NCBI RefSeq assembly: GCF_030269325.1
Contig: NZ_BSTD01000002.1
Coordinates: 2,108,001-2,172,000, forward strand
Length of the DNA: 64,000 bases
Direction of reading: 5' to 3'
Source: Amycolatopsis sp. NBRC 101858
GTDB lineage: Bacteria; Actinomycetota; Actinomycetes; Mycobacteriales; Pseudonocardiaceae
Below, in pieces: positions 16,131 through 25,010 of the stretch (position 1 is the stretch's first letter; every line of letters starts with the position of its first letter). The notes below the pieces were generated by a model. It saw only the letters and a list, made by a program, of their open reading frames with translations, was not told the DNA's origin and ran no database searches. The position numbers and the translations under genes were made by a program.

Positions 16131-17024
16131 GTGTTCGCAACCCGGTTCGAGCGGTTCGGCCCGCCCGAGGTCCTGTCGGCGGGCGAGCTGCCGGAGCCGC
16201 ACGCCGGGCCGGGCGAGGTGCGGATCCGTGTGCGGGCGGCCGGTGTCTCGCCGGTGGACCTGGCGATCCGCGCCGGGAAGTCGCGCTCGCCGATCGCCCT
16301 GCCGCACATCCCGGGGGTCGACGCCGCGGGGGTCGTGGACGAAGCGGGCCCGGGTGTTTCGGTCGGCGACGAGGTGTTCGGCGCGGTCGACGTCGCCCGG
16401 CTCGGTGGGGCGACCGCCGAGTTCGCCGTGCTGGCGTTCTGGGCGCCCAAGCCGCCGTCGATGCCGTGGGAGCAGGCCGGCGCGGCGGGCTCCGGGATCG
16501 AGACGGCCACCCGCGCGCTCGACCTCCTGGACGTCCGGGACGGCATGACACTGCTGGTCGACGGCGCGTCCGGCGGGGTCGGCAGCCTCGTCGTGGGCCT
16601 GGCGCTCGCGCGGGGCGCGCGGGTGATCGGGACGGCAGGCGACCTGGAGTTCGTCGAGAGCCTGGGTGCCACGCCGGTTCCGTACGGTCCCGGCTTGGCC
16701 GCGCGGGTGTCCGGCCGGGTCGACGCGGCCCTCGACGTCGCCGGCCGGGGCTCGCTGCCGGAGCTGGTCGCGCTGACCGGATCGCCGTCGTCGGTGGTCA
16801 CGCTGGCGGACTTCGGCGGACCGTCCCACGGCGTTCGCGTGTCGGTCGGGGCCCTGGGTGGCGAGCCGGACGGACGGCACGGTCTCTCGACGGCCGCGGC
16901 GCTCTTCGAGGAGGGCAGGTTCCGGGTGCCGGTCGAAGAGGTGTTCACCGACGCGGCCGCCGCGCACGCCGCCGCCGAACGCGGGCCGCGGCGGGGAAAG
17001 CTGGTCGTGGCGGTCAGCGGGTAG
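16131..17024 (+). CDS. NADP-dependent quinone oxidoreductase-like protein (MDR family)
   Basis: A 297-residue medium-chain dehydrogenase/reductase without catalytic zinc ligands. It has the GroES-like N-terminal domain (AAGVSPVDLAIRAGK) and the Rossmann motif GASGGVGSLVVGLA at about residues 143-156. It ends with FTDAAAAHAAAERG...KLVVAV, typical of NADPH:quinone reductases. GTG 16131 is chosen because GGAGGAG stands five bases before it; GTG 16125 would overlap that site. It is controlled presumably by the divergent TetR gene. Its 3' end overlaps the LacI gene by 11 bases. Substrate unknown; quinones or enones are usual. Confidence 0.86.
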   Translation: MFATRFERFGPPEVLSAGELPEPHAGPGEVRIRVRAAGVSPVDLAIRAGKSRSPIALPHIPGVDAAGVVDEAGPGVSVGDEVFGAVDVARLGGATAEFAVLAFWAPKPPSMPWEQAGAAGSGIETATRALDLLDVRDGMTLLVDGASGGVGSLVVGLALARGARVIGTAGDLEFVESLGATPVPYGPGLAARVSGRVDAALDVAGRGSLPELVALTGSPSSVVTLADFGGPSHGVRVSVGALGGEPDGRHGLSTAAALFEEGRFRVPVEEVFTDAAAAHAAAERGPRRGKLVVAVSG

Positions 17025-18024
17025 TCGCCCGGACGGTCGCGGTCCACTCGGCCGGTCGCGGGGCTTCCCGCTCGCCGAGGGCGATCAGGGCGCAGTCGCG
17101 GCCCTGGGCGAAGAGCGACTGCGCGATGGTCGTGAGCCCGGCGCGGGCCGCGTCCGGGTCGTCGTCCCAGCCGGCGACGGCGACGTCCCCGGGCACCCGC
17201 AGGCCGCGGCGGCTCGCGGCGTCGAGGACGGCGAAGGCGAGCTGGTCGCTCATGGCGATCACCGCGTCGGGCTCGGTGTCGAGCAGCGCTTCGGCCATTT
17301 TCCCGGCTTCGTCGCGGTCGTTGCGGGCGACGACCGCGACCGGCAGCCCGCCCGGGTCGCCGAGGTGGTCGTAGACGCCGAGGAGCCGTTCGCGGGTGAC
17401 GGGGAACGCGATGTCCTGCGGGGCGGGCCCGGTTTCCAGTCTCGGGCGGCGATCGCGGTCGAAGGGGAAGCTCAGCACGGCCGGCCGGCGAGCGCCGGCG
17501 AACGTGCGCGCGGCCAGCTCCCGGGCGGACGCGCGGTTGTCGATGCCGACGACCTGGGCCCCGGCGAACGCGGGCCCGCCGTGGATCGCGACCGGCTTGC
17601 CGAGGCCGCTCACGACGTCGAGCACCGGGTCCGTGTCGACGGTCGTCCAGACGATGTAGCCGTCGACCGACGCCGACCGGACGCGCTCGACGTCGTCGGC
17701 CGAGCCGGTGGTCGGGATGAGGTTCAGCCCGCTCCCGCGCTCGCGGCAGACCTCGGCGACGCCGGCGAGGAACCGCCGGGCCTGCGGGTCTTCGAAGGCG
17801 TAGGCGAGGTGTTCGCCGAGCACGACCCCGATCGCGCCGTTGTGACGGCGGCGCAGCGACCGCGCGGTGGGGTCCGGCCCGCGGTAGCCCAGCTCGGCGG
17901 CGACCTCGCGGACCCGGCGCAGCGTCTCCGGGGCGACGCGGTCGGGCTGGTTGTAGCAGTACGACACGGTCATCGCCGAGACGCCGCAGCGGCGCGCGAC
18001 GTCCGCCATCGTCGGTCTGGACAT
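17014..18024 (-). CDS. LacI family transcriptional regulator
   Basis: A 336-residue LacI regulator: N-terminal HTH and hinge (MADVARRCGVSAMTVSYCYN) at about residues 6-25, then a periplasmic-binding-protein-like sugar domain with the usual end region GDVAVAGWDDDP and TTIAQSLFAQG. The asparagine/tyrosine at recognition helix positions (SYCYNQP) differs from the common S-x-V-L-N, so its operator may be unusual. It is divergent from the MFS gene, whose ATG lies only 30 bases away, so it most likely controls that transporter. Effector unknown. Confidence 0.9.
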   Translation of the reverse strand: MSRPTMADVARRCGVSAMTVSYCYNQPDRVAPETLRRVREVAAELGYRGPDPTARSLRRRHNGAIGVVLGEHLAYAFEDPQARRFLAGVAEVCRERGSGLNLIPTTGSADDVERVRSASVDGYIVWTTVDTDPVLDVVSGLGKPVAIHGGPAFAGAQVVGIDNRASARELAARTFAGARRPAVLSFPFDRDRRPRLETGPAPQDIAFPVTRERLLGVYDHLGDPGGLPVAVVARNDRDEAGKMAEALLDTEPDAVIAMSDQLAFAVLDAASRRGLRVPGDVAVAGWDDDPDAARAGLTTIAQSLFAQGRDCALIALGEREAPRPAEWTATVRATTR

Positions 18025-18054
18025 GGGCCCACCCTAGCTGTGTATCGTTAAACA
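18025..18054. promoter_or_regulatory. 30-base divergent promoter/operator region (LacI/MFS)
   Basis: Only 30 bases separate the ATG codons of the LacI and MFS genes, and they include the AT-rich stretch TGTATCGTTAAACAA, which stands out from the GC-rich surroundings and contains the near-palindrome GTTAAAC. At least one of the two transcripts must be leaderless or start inside the other gene. The AT-rich core is the best candidate for the LacI site and -10 element. Confidence 0.45.
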
Positions 18055-19200
18055 ATGCTCGTCGAGCCCCGCACCCGGCTCGCGCTGGGAGCACTCAGCG
18101 CGGCCTGCTTCGTATCCGTGACCTCGGAGAACCTGCCGGTCGCGCTGCTGCCGCAGCTCGCGTCCGGGCTGGGGGTCGGCGATTCCGCGATCGGGCTGCT
18201 GATGACCGGGTACGCGCTGGTCGTGGCGGTCTCGGTGGTGCCGCTGGTGGCGTTGACGTCGCGCTGGGACCGCCGGACGACCGCGCTGGTGACGCTCGGG
18301 ATGATCGTGGTGTCGAACCTGGTCCTGGCGGCGGCGCCGAACTACGCCGTGGCGGTCGCCGCGCGCCTGGTGGCGGCCGCGGGCCACGGCGTGTTCTGGT
18401 CGGTGGTGGCGTCGATGGCCGGCCGGTTGCTGGGGCCGGGCCGGGGCGGCCGCGCGACGGCGGTGGTGTTCGCCGGGAACTCCTTGGCGTTCCTGTTCGG
18501 GCTGTCGGCGAGCTCCTGGCTGGGCGCGGCCCTCGGCTGGCGGACGGCGGTGCTGGCGGTGGCGGGCGTCGCAGCGCTGACAGCGGTGGTCATCCGGCTC
18601 ACGGTCGGCCCGATGCCCGGGACGGCGCCCGCTGCCCGAGGGCGCCTCGCGGTCGGTTCGCTGCTTCCGGTCAACCTGACGACGTTGCTGGTCGTGACGG
18701 GTCATTTCGCGGCGTTCACCTACATCACGGCGATCATCGCCCGCTGGGTCCACCTGACGGGTTCGCCGACATCGCTGTTGTTGTTCGCCCACGGAACGGC
18801 GGGCTTGCTGGGGTTGGTCTTGATCGGCCGCCACATCGACGGCCACCCACGGGCAACGGCGCTGCTCACGACGGGCGGCCTCGCGGCGTGCATGGTGGCG
18901 CTGCTGGTCTCGCCGGGCCCGGTCGTCGCGGGGGTGGCGATCGTGGCCTGGGCGGGACCGGCGGCGGGCATCGGCGTGGTGCTGCAGGCGGCGGTCTTGC
19001 GGGTGGCGAAGAGCCAGCCGGACCTGGCGTCGGCGGTGTACATCGTGGCGTTCCAGATCGGCATCGCTGCGGGGGCAGCGCTGGGCGGTCTGGGGATGGA
19101 CCACGGGATGCTGCCGGCGGCAGTGGTGATCGCGGCGGCCGGAGGGCTTGCGTCGGCGATCGTGGTGCGCCGATCGGCGGCGTTCAAGTCACGCGTCTGA
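18055..19200 (+). CDS. MFS transporter (DHA1-like)
   Basis: A 381-residue protein with about twelve membrane segments. N-terminal half shows the DHA1 pattern: SVTSENLPVALLPQLA in helix 1, then SRWDRRTTALVT as the loop 2-3 motif and VVASMAGRLLGPGRGGRATA after helix 4-5. It resembles AraJ/CmlR-type exporters of sugars or drugs. The ATG follows the divergent LacI start by 30 bases, so its message may be leaderless, and regulation by that LacI protein is likely. It is 68 bases upstream (convergent) of the PucR-type regulator's stop. Substrate not determinable. Confidence 0.86.
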   Translation: MLVEPRTRLALGALSAACFVSVTSENLPVALLPQLASGLGVGDSAIGLLMTGYALVVAVSVVPLVALTSRWDRRTTALVTLGMIVVSNLVLAAAPNYAVAVAARLVAAAGHGVFWSVVASMAGRLLGPGRGGRATAVVFAGNSLAFLFGLSASSWLGAALGWRTAVLAVAGVAALTAVVIRLTVGPMPGTAPAARGRLAVGSLLPVNLTTLLVVTGHFAAFTYITAIIARWVHLTGSPTSLLLFAHGTAGLLGLVLIGRHIDGHPRATALLTTGGLAACMVALLVSPGPVVAGVAIVAWAGPAAGIGVVLQAAVLRVAKSQPDLASAVYIVAFQIGIAAGAALGGLGMDHGMLPAAVVIAAAGGLASAIVVRRSAAFKSRV

Positions 19201-19268
19201 GCAGGCGCACTCTCGCGTTTTACCGGCGAGCGGACCGCGCCGGTCGCGCAGGCGCGCAACCCTCGCCG

Positions 19269-21140
19269 CTACGCCTCGCGTAGCCGGTGCACCCGCAGCG
19301 CCAGCTGGATCTCCAGCGCCCGGTCCGGCGCCTGCCACTCCTCCCCCAGCAGCGATGCCACCCGCTCCAGCCGCTGCACCACCGTGTTCACGTGGACGTG
19401 CAGCACGTCCTTCGTCCGCGCCAGCTGCGACCCGCTCGCGAAGTACGCCCGCAGCGTCGCCACCAGCTCCGTCCCCCGGCGCGCGTCGTAGTCCAGCACC
19501 GGCCCCAGCGTCTGCCGCACGAACTCGTCCAGATCCGCGTGGTCGCCCAGCAACTGGCCGAGGAACCCCAGCCCCGCCATCGCCGCGCCTTCCCCCGTCC
19601 GCCCCAGCGCCAGCAACGCCCGGACGCACCGCGCCGCCTCGCCATGGGCCGCCGCGATCGCCGACGGGCCGCTCGCCGGGCCCGCCGCTCCCACCGTCAC
19701 CGGACGGCCCGTCGCCGCACCGAGGTCGGCCGCCACCCGCCGGGCCAGCTCGTCCGGGTCGCCCGCGCCGAGGAGCACGACCTCCTCCGCGTGCACTCCC
19801 ACCAGCGTCGCGTGCCGGGCCGCCGCACCGGCCACGCGCCGCCGGGACCCGCCGTCCGCGTGGGCCACCAGCACCGCGTGCGGTTCCGACAGGTCGATCC
19901 CCAGCCGGCGGCCGCGGGCCAGCAGCGCCCGCGGGTTGCGCTCGGGCGCCGTCAGCAAATCCGTCAGCAGCTCGCCGCGGACCTCGTCCTCGGCCCGCAC
20001 CACCGACCGCCGCAGCATCAGCAGCAACGCCGTCACGACGCCCGCGCGCTCGAACAGCCGCCGGTCCGGATCGGCCAGCCCGTCCCGGCCGGCCAGCACC
20101 AGGCTGCCGAGCAACTCCGGACCGGCCTGCACCGCGCACACCCACGTGTCCTTTGTGGACACCGCCCGCCCGGCCGCGCGGGCCGCGGCGAGGGCGTCCG
20201 GATCGAGCGCGGCCGGGGAGGCCGAACTCGCCAGCAGCGTGCGATCGGCGTCGTAGACCGTGAGGTCGCCGTGCAGCACCCCGGCGACCGCCGCCGCGAC
20301 CTCCGGCACGTCACCTCCGCGCAGCACCAGGTCGGTCAGCCGGTCGTGCGCGTCCTGGGCGCGTTCCATCGCTTCGGTGTGCGCGCGGATCGTCGCGTTG
20401 GCCTCGTTGAGCTCGGCGACGGCGCGGCGGGTCTGGTCGAGCAGGTTCGCGCTGTCGAGCGCGATCGCCGCGTGGTCGGCGAGCGACGACAGCAGCGCCA
20501 CCTCGTCCGCGGAGAACTCGCGCGTCGTGCGGTCGGACGCGAACAGCACCCCGAGCACCTTCGGCCCGATGGCGAGCGGGACGCCGAGGATCGCGGTCAG
20601 GCCTTCGTCCTGGACGCCGGAGTCGATGTGGTGGGTGTGCTTGAACCGGTCGTCGTGGAAGTAGTCGGCCGTCGCGTACGGCCGCGCGGTCTGCGCGACC
20701 AGCCCGCCGAGGCCTTCCCCCATGCCGAGCACGATCTGCTGGAACTCCGCCGACACGGACCCGTCGCTGACCCGCACGTACGTCTTGTTCTCGGACTCGC
20801 GGTTGAGCGACAGGTAGGAGACGTCGACGTTCAGCAGCGCCCGCGCCCGCCGGACGATCGAGCGCAGCACGGTGTCCGGATCGGACAGTGCGGCGAGCTC
20901 GCTCGCGGTGTCGAACAGCGCGCCGAGCTGGGCTTCCCGCCGCCGGTGCTCGGCGAGCGTCTCGCGGATCCGCAGGGCCAGCTCGCCCGCGCTGGCCAGG
21001 GCGGTCAGGTCGGCCGGATCGAGGGCACCTTCGGCGCGTGCGGCCACGACGACGTGCGCCAGCTGCTCGCTGCTCGCCCCGGAGGCGAGCAGGTCGAGCA
21101 GCCGGCGCAGCGCGTCCGTGGGTGCGGTCACGGCCGTCAT
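19269..21140 (-). CDS. GAF-domain PucR/CdaR-type transcriptional regulator
   Basis: A 623-residue regulator. An N-terminal helical segment (1-75) precedes a GAF domain at about 80-240 (LNVDVSYLSLNRES, ILGVPLAIGPKVLGVLF), a coiled-coil-like linker (AVAELNEANATIRAHTEAMERAQ), a middle domain, and a C-terminal PucR helix-turn-helix (LRAYFASGSQLARTKDVLHVHVNTV). This order is typical of actinobacterial regulators of ketone-body, aromatic or carboxylate catabolism. The ATG at 21140 lies one base after the MHS transporter stop, so it is the third cistron of the operon with 3-hydroxybutyrate dehydrogenase and likely senses a related metabolite. A longer reading overlapping the transporter gene was rejected. 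Confidence 0.88.
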   Translation of the reverse strand: MTAVTAPTDALRRLLDLLASGASSEQLAHVVVAARAEGALDPADLTALASAGELALRIRETLAEHRRREAQLGALFDTASELAALSDPDTVLRSIVRRARALLNVDVSYLSLNRESENKTYVRVSDGSVSAEFQQIVLGMGEGLGGLVAQTARPYATADYFHDDRFKHTHHIDSGVQDEGLTAILGVPLAIGPKVLGVLFASDRTTREFSADEVALLSSLADHAAIALDSANLLDQTRRAVAELNEANATIRAHTEAMERAQDAHDRLTDLVLRGGDVPEVAAAVAGVLHGDLTVYDADRTLLASSASPAALDPDALAAARAAGRAVSTKDTWVCAVQAGPELLGSLVLAGRDGLADPDRRLFERAGVVTALLLMLRRSVVRAEDEVRGELLTDLLTAPERNPRALLARGRRLGIDLSEPHAVLVAHADGGSRRRVAGAAARHATLVGVHAEEVVLLGAGDPDELARRVAADLGAATGRPVTVGAAGPASGPSAIAAAHGEAARCVRALLALGRTGEGAAMAGLGFLGQLLGDHADLDEFVRQTLGPVLDYDARRGTELVATLRAYFASGSQLARTKDVLHVHVNTVVQRLERVASLLGEEWQAPDRALEIQLALRVHRLREA

Positions 21141-21141
21141 G

Positions 21142-22479
21142 CTAGGGCGAAACGGCCGACGTTTCCGCCTCGACGGCATCGACACCAACGTCATGCAGCG
21201 ACTCGCCGCGCGTCTCGCGGGCCGCGAGCAGGGCGATCACCGTGATCACGCACATCGCCGCGACGTACAGCGACACCGGGATCGTGCTGCCCCAGGCGGA
21301 GAACAACGCGACGGCGATCAGCGGGGCGACGGCGCCCGCGGCGATCGACGACAGCTGACCGCCGACCGAAAGCCCGGTGTAGCGCACCCGCGTCGGGAAC
21401 TGCTCGGCGAAGAACGCGGCCTGCGGGCCGTACATCGCGCCGTGCAGCACCAGCCCGACGGTCGCGGCCAGCACGATCACCGGCGACGACTTCGTGTCGA
21501 GCAGCGCGAAGAACGCGAAGCCCCACAAGGCCATCCCGATCGCGCCGAACAGGTACACCGGACGGCGCCCGACGCGGTCGGACAGCGCGCCCCACAGCGG
21601 GATCGTCACGAAGTGGACGGCCGAGCCGATGAGGACGGCGCTCAGGCCGACGCCCTTCGGCAGGTGCAGCCCGGTCGTGACGTACACGAGGATGAACGCG
21701 GTGATCACGTAGTACGAGACGTTCTCGGCCATCCGCGCGCCGATCGTGATCAGCACCTGGCGCCAGCTGTTGCGGAAGACCTCCACGACCGGCACGTGCT
21801 TGTCCGCGCGAGTCTCGGCCTGCTTCTGGGCGGCGAGGAACACCGGCGACTCGGCGACGGCCAGCCGGATCCAGAGCCCGATCAGCAGCAGCACGCCCGA
21901 GAGCAGGAACGGGACGCGCCAGCCCCAGGCCATGAACGTCGCGTCGGACTGGGTGGCCGACAGGATCGCCAGGACCGCGGTCGCGAGGAGGTTGCCGCCG
22001 GGCGCACCGCACTGCGGCCAGCTCGCCCAGAACCCGCGGCGGCGGTCGTCCCCGTGCTCGGAGACGATCAGGACGGCCCCGCCCCACTCGCCACCGAGCG
22101 CGAAGCCCTGGACGAGCCGAAGCAGCGTGAGGAGCAGAGGAGCCGCGACGCCCGCGCTCGCGTACGTCGGCAGCACGCCCATCAGGCAGGTCGAGCCGCC
22201 CATCAGCACCAGGCTGACGATCAGGAGCTTCTTGCGCCCGAGCCGGTCGCCGTAGTGGCCGAAGACCAGGCCGCCGATCGGGCGGGCGAGGAACCCGACA
22301 GCGTAGGTCAGGAACGCCAGCAGCGTGCCGGTCAGCGGGTTCGCCGTCGGGAAGAACAGCTTGTTGAACACCAGCGCGGCGGCCGAGGTGTAGAGGAAGA
22401 AGTCGTACCACTCGATGGTGGTGCCGATCAGGCTCGCGCCGACGATCTTGGCGATCGCCGACCGGTTCGGTTGACTCAC
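21142..22479 (-). CDS. MHS family MFS transporter (metabolite:H+ symporter)
   Basis: About 445 residues with twelve membrane segments. The MHS signature is clear: GTTIEWYDFFLYTSAAA in helix 1, GHYGDRLGRKKLL in loop 2-3, GFALGGEWGGAVLI in helix 4 and AFFAEQFPTRVRYTG late in the protein. MHS members carry shikimate, proline betaine, citrate or other carboxylates with protons. Start: GTG 22477-22479 has GGAG six bases upstream; an alternative GTG at 22510-22512, immediately after the upstream stop, would add 11 residues. It lies between 3-hydroxybutyrate dehydrogenase and the PucR-type regulator, so 3-hydroxybutyrate or acetoacetate is the best guess for substrate. Confidence 0.88.
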   Translation of the reverse strand: MSQPNRSAIAKIVGASLIGTTIEWYDFFLYTSAAALVFNKLFFPTANPLTGTLLAFLTYAVGFLARPIGGLVFGHYGDRLGRKKLLIVSLVLMGGSTCLMGVLPTYASAGVAAPLLLTLLRLVQGFALGGEWGGAVLIVSEHGDDRRRGFWASWPQCGAPGGNLLATAVLAILSATQSDATFMAWGWRVPFLLSGVLLLIGLWIRLAVAESPVFLAAQKQAETRADKHVPVVEVFRNSWRQVLITIGARMAENVSYYVITAFILVYVTTGLHLPKGVGLSAVLIGSAVHFVTIPLWGALSDRVGRRPVYLFGAIGMALWGFAFFALLDTKSSPVIVLAATVGLVLHGAMYGPQAAFFAEQFPTRVRYTGLSVGGQLSSIAAGAVAPLIAVALFSAWGSTIPVSLYVAAMCVITVIALLAARETRGESLHDVGVDAVEAETSAVSP

Positions 22480-22512
22480 TGCGGGCTCCACTTCCTTGTG
22501 GTTGAGCGACAC

Positions 22513-23262
22513 TTAACCGGCGGTCCAGCCGCCGTCGAGCGGGATGGACGCCCCGGTGACGTGGCCGGCGTGCGGCGAGCACAGCCACGTCACCAGGGAA
22601 GCGACGTCGTCGGCTTCGATGAGCTTCTTGATCGCGGCGCGCTTGAGGAGGATCTCCGCGACGACGTCCTCGCGCGGGATGCCGTGCTCGGCGGCCTGCG
22701 CCTCGATCTGCCCGTCGACCAGCGGTGTGCGGACGTAGCCGGGGTTCACGCAGTTGCTGGTGACGCCGTGTTCGGCCCCTTCGAGGGCGGCGACCTTGGA
22801 GAGGCCTTCGAGCCCGTGCTTGGCGGCGACGTAGGCGGATTTGAAGGCGGAAGCGCGCAGCCCGTGGACGCTCGACATGTTGACGATCCGGCCGAAGCCC
22901 CGCGCGTACATCGACGGGAGCGTGTGCCGGATGAGCAGGAAGGGAGCGGTGACCATCAGCGCCTGGATGCGGGCGAACACGTCCGGCGGGAAGTCTTCGA
23001 GCGGCGCGACGTGCTGGATCCCGGCGTTGTTCACCAGGACGTCGACCTCGGCGGGGAGAGCGTCGACGGTGCCGGGGTCGGTCAGGTCGGCGACGTGCGC
23101 CCAGCCCCCGACCTCGGCGGCGACGGCTTCGGTGCGCTCGCCGTCGATGTCGACGACGTGCACCTTGGCCCCGGCCGCGGCGAGGGCGCGGACGCAGGCC
23201 AGGCCGATACCGCCGGCCCCGCCGGTGACGAGGGCGGTGCGCCCGTCCAGATCGCTGGTCAT
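22513..23262 (-). CDS. 3-hydroxybutyrate dehydrogenase (SDR family)
   Basis: A 249-residue classical short-chain dehydrogenase: TGGAGGIG cofactor motif at about residues 12-19, NNAGIQHVAPLEDFP, catalytic Ser in SSVHGL, YVAAKHG (YxxxK) and NPGYVRTPLVDGQIEAQA. The IQHVAP and PGYVRTPLVD..Q segments are characteristic of D-3-hydroxybutyrate dehydrogenases, which oxidise D-3-hydroxybutyrate to acetoacetate with NAD. Usual length for the enzyme is 250-260. ATG at 23262 is the start of the SDR fold; longer readings are noncoding. It is the first gene of an operon with the MHS transporter (adjacent) and the GAF-PucR regulator. Links naturally to the secreted PHB-degrading enzymes at 10491-13214. Confidence 0.9.
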   Translation of the reverse strand: MTSDLDGRTALVTGGAGGIGLACVRALAAAGAKVHVVDIDGERTEAVAAEVGGWAHVADLTDPGTVDALPAEVDVLVNNAGIQHVAPLEDFPPDVFARIQALMVTAPFLLIRHTLPSMYARGFGRIVNMSSVHGLRASAFKSAYVAAKHGLEGLSKVAALEGAEHGVTSNCVNPGYVRTPLVDGQIEAQAAEHGIPREDVVAEILLKRAAIKKLIEADDVASLVTWLCSPHAGHVTGASIPLDGGWTAG

Positions 23263-23335
23263 GGACGGGAACGGTAAGCGTGCCCCGGGTCGCGGACCAT
23301 GTGCGCGGGAGCCACAACCGGTCAAGATCCTGTGG

Positions 23336-23731
23336 TCACGACCGACACTCGTCGAGCACCGCAAGGTAGTGCACGTTCGTCATGACGCCGAGGATGTTGC
23401 CGAACGGGTCGACGACCGACGCCGTCACGAACCCGGGCCCCCGCTCGGTGATCGGCTCGTGTTCCTTCGCCCCCAGCTCGTGCAGGCGCGCGACGGTGGC
23501 CTCGAGGTCGTCGACGTGCCAGTAGACGATCTCGCCGCTCGCCCCGCCCATGCTCTCCGGCACGTACTTGCGGTCGATGAGGCCCAGTTCGTGCTGGTAG
23601 TCGCCGATCCGGAACTCGGCGTACCCGGGCCGCTGGAAGTACGGCTCGATCCCCAGGAACTCGGTGTACCAGGCCTGCGCGGCCGCGTGGTCGTCGGCGA
23701 AGTACGAGACGGTGGCCATTCCTCGCAGCAT
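23336..23731 (-). CDS. VOC family protein (glyoxalase/dioxygenase fold)
   Basis: A 131-residue vicinal-oxygen-chelate protein with two beta-alpha-beta-beta-beta units: ATVSYFADDHAAAQAWYTEFLG at the start and EIVYWHVDDLEATVARL in the middle, ending VDPFGNILGVM, the usual metal-site strand. Such small proteins include glyoxalases, resistance proteins and dioxygenases; no specific activity can be assigned. GGGAG lies five bases before the ATG. It is divergent from the WYL regulator gene across an 85-base region with an inverted repeat and is therefore probably its target. Confidence 0.85.
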   Translation of the reverse strand: MLRGMATVSYFADDHAAAQAWYTEFLGIEPYFQRPGYAEFRIGDYQHELGLIDRKYVPESMGGASGEIVYWHVDDLEATVARLHELGAKEHEPITERGPGFVTASVVDPFGNILGVMTNVHYLAVLDECRS

Positions 23732-23773
23732 GTCTGCTCCCTTGCGATCGGTGTGGAGCCATCATGCGCGGTG

Positions 23774-23798
23774 AAAGTGCGCACCGAATGAGCACTTT
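23774..23798. promoter_or_regulatory. Candidate WYL-regulator operator
   Basis: AAAGTGC (23774-23780) and GCACTTT (23792-23798) are perfect 7-base arms with an 11-base spacer, placed between the divergent VOC and WYL-regulator genes, 18 bases before the regulator's ATG. Arm spacing is one to two DNA turns, fitting a dimeric HTH regulator. Confidence 0.55.
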
Positions 23799-23816
23799 GT
23801 TTGCGAGACTTCCCCC

Positions 23817-24749
23817 ATGCGCGCCGACCGTCTCGTGGCCACCCTCCTGCTGATGCAGACGCGCGGCCGCGTCACGGCCGCCGAACTCGCGGCCGAGCTC
23901 GAAATCTCCGTCGCGACCGCGCGGCGCGACCTCGAAGCGCTCTCGACGGCGGGAGTGCCCGTCTACCCGCAGCCGGGCCGCGGCGGGGGCTGGCGGCTGG
24001 TCGGCGGCGCGCGCACGGACCTGTCCGGCCTGACCGCGCGCGAGGCGCAGGCACTGTTCCTCCTGGCCGGCCCGGCCGCGGCCGCCGCGCCGGAGGTCAA
24101 GTCCGCCCTGCGGAAGCTGATGGGCGCGCTGCCGGGCACGTTCCGCGCGGACGCCTCCGCGGCCGCCGACGCCGTCCTCGTCGACCAGGCCGGCTGGGGC
24201 GAGCGCGTGAAGGACCGGCCGCCGATGGTCTCGCTGCTGCGCGACGCCGTCATCGCGCGCCGCCGAGTGCGCTTCCTCTACAACGGGCAGGAGCGGCTCG
24301 CCGACCCGTGGGGCCTGGTCGACAAGGACGACGTCTGGTACCTGGTCGCGGGGACGGCGAAAGGCCGCCGGACGTTCCGGGTGGACCGGATCGCCGAGGC
24401 GGCCGCCACCGACGAGGCCGCGGACCGCCCGGCGGACCTCGAACTGGCGAAGGTGTGGGAAGAAGTCGTCGAAGAAATCGAACGGCGCCGGTCACTGCTC
24501 ACCGCGGACGTGGTGCTCGGCCGCCGCCACTTCGGCGTGCTGCGCGACCGGTTCGGCCGGCACTGCGAACTGGTCGCGGACCTGCCGGGCGACCGGGTGC
24601 GGGCGAGGGTCGCGGCACCCGCGCCGATCATGATCGCGCAGGAGCTGGCGGGCTGGGGCGCACTCGTCGAGGTCGAGTCCCCGGACTCCGTGAAGGCCGA
24701 ATTGGCCCGCCTGGGTTCCGAGCTGCTTGCCCGGTATGCCCCGGAATGA
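23817..24749 (+). CDS. YafY/DeoR-type HTH regulator with WYL domain
   Basis: A 310-residue regulator: HTH_11 winged helix at residues 1-60 (RGRVTAAELAAELEISVATARRDLEAL), a linker domain, then a WYL domain at about 140-230 (RRRVRFLYNG, PWGLVDKDDVWYLVAG, RTFRVDRI), and a WCX-like C-terminal extension. WYL proteins sense nucleotides, ssDNA or small ligands; PafB/PafC belong here, but those come as an adjacent pair and this is single, so it is more likely a YafY-type local regulator of the divergent VOC gene. The ATG is the natural domain start. Ligand unknown. Confidence 0.88.
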   Translation: MRADRLVATLLLMQTRGRVTAAELAAELEISVATARRDLEALSTAGVPVYPQPGRGGGWRLVGGARTDLSGLTAREAQALFLLAGPAAAAAPEVKSALRKLMGALPGTFRADASAAADAVLVDQAGWGERVKDRPPMVSLLRDAVIARRRVRFLYNGQERLADPWGLVDKDDVWYLVAGTAKGRRTFRVDRIAEAAATDEAADRPADLELAKVWEEVVEEIERRRSLLTADVVLGRRHFGVLRDRFGRHCELVADLPGDRVRARVAAPAPIMIAQELAGWGALVEVESPDSVKAELARLGSELLARYAPE

Positions 24750-25010
24750 CGGAAACGACTTTTCCCTGTTCGCGGACACCCGGAACGAGTCGTTCACGAC
24801 ACCGGCTGACGACTGCGCACACGCCCCGTGGCCGCTATCCTCGGTGAACGGCGTTTATCACTCCACAGTGGACATTAGGAGGACCTACTACGAGTGTCCG
24901 TTACCCTCCGGTATCTGGCCGTTCGGAGTATCCGGGATCACCCGTTTGCTGTTACTGTGACGCCTCCGTGACCTGAACGTGTGTTCGGTGACACTTCGGT
25001 GAGGGCAGAG

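Noticed and set aside
24727..24960. A 77-codon frame after the WYL gene and a tiny GTG-started frame at 24894
   Set aside because: No recognised domain, overlap with the WYL gene end, and poor spacing to AGGAGG; probably the leader region of the acyl-CoA ligase gene.
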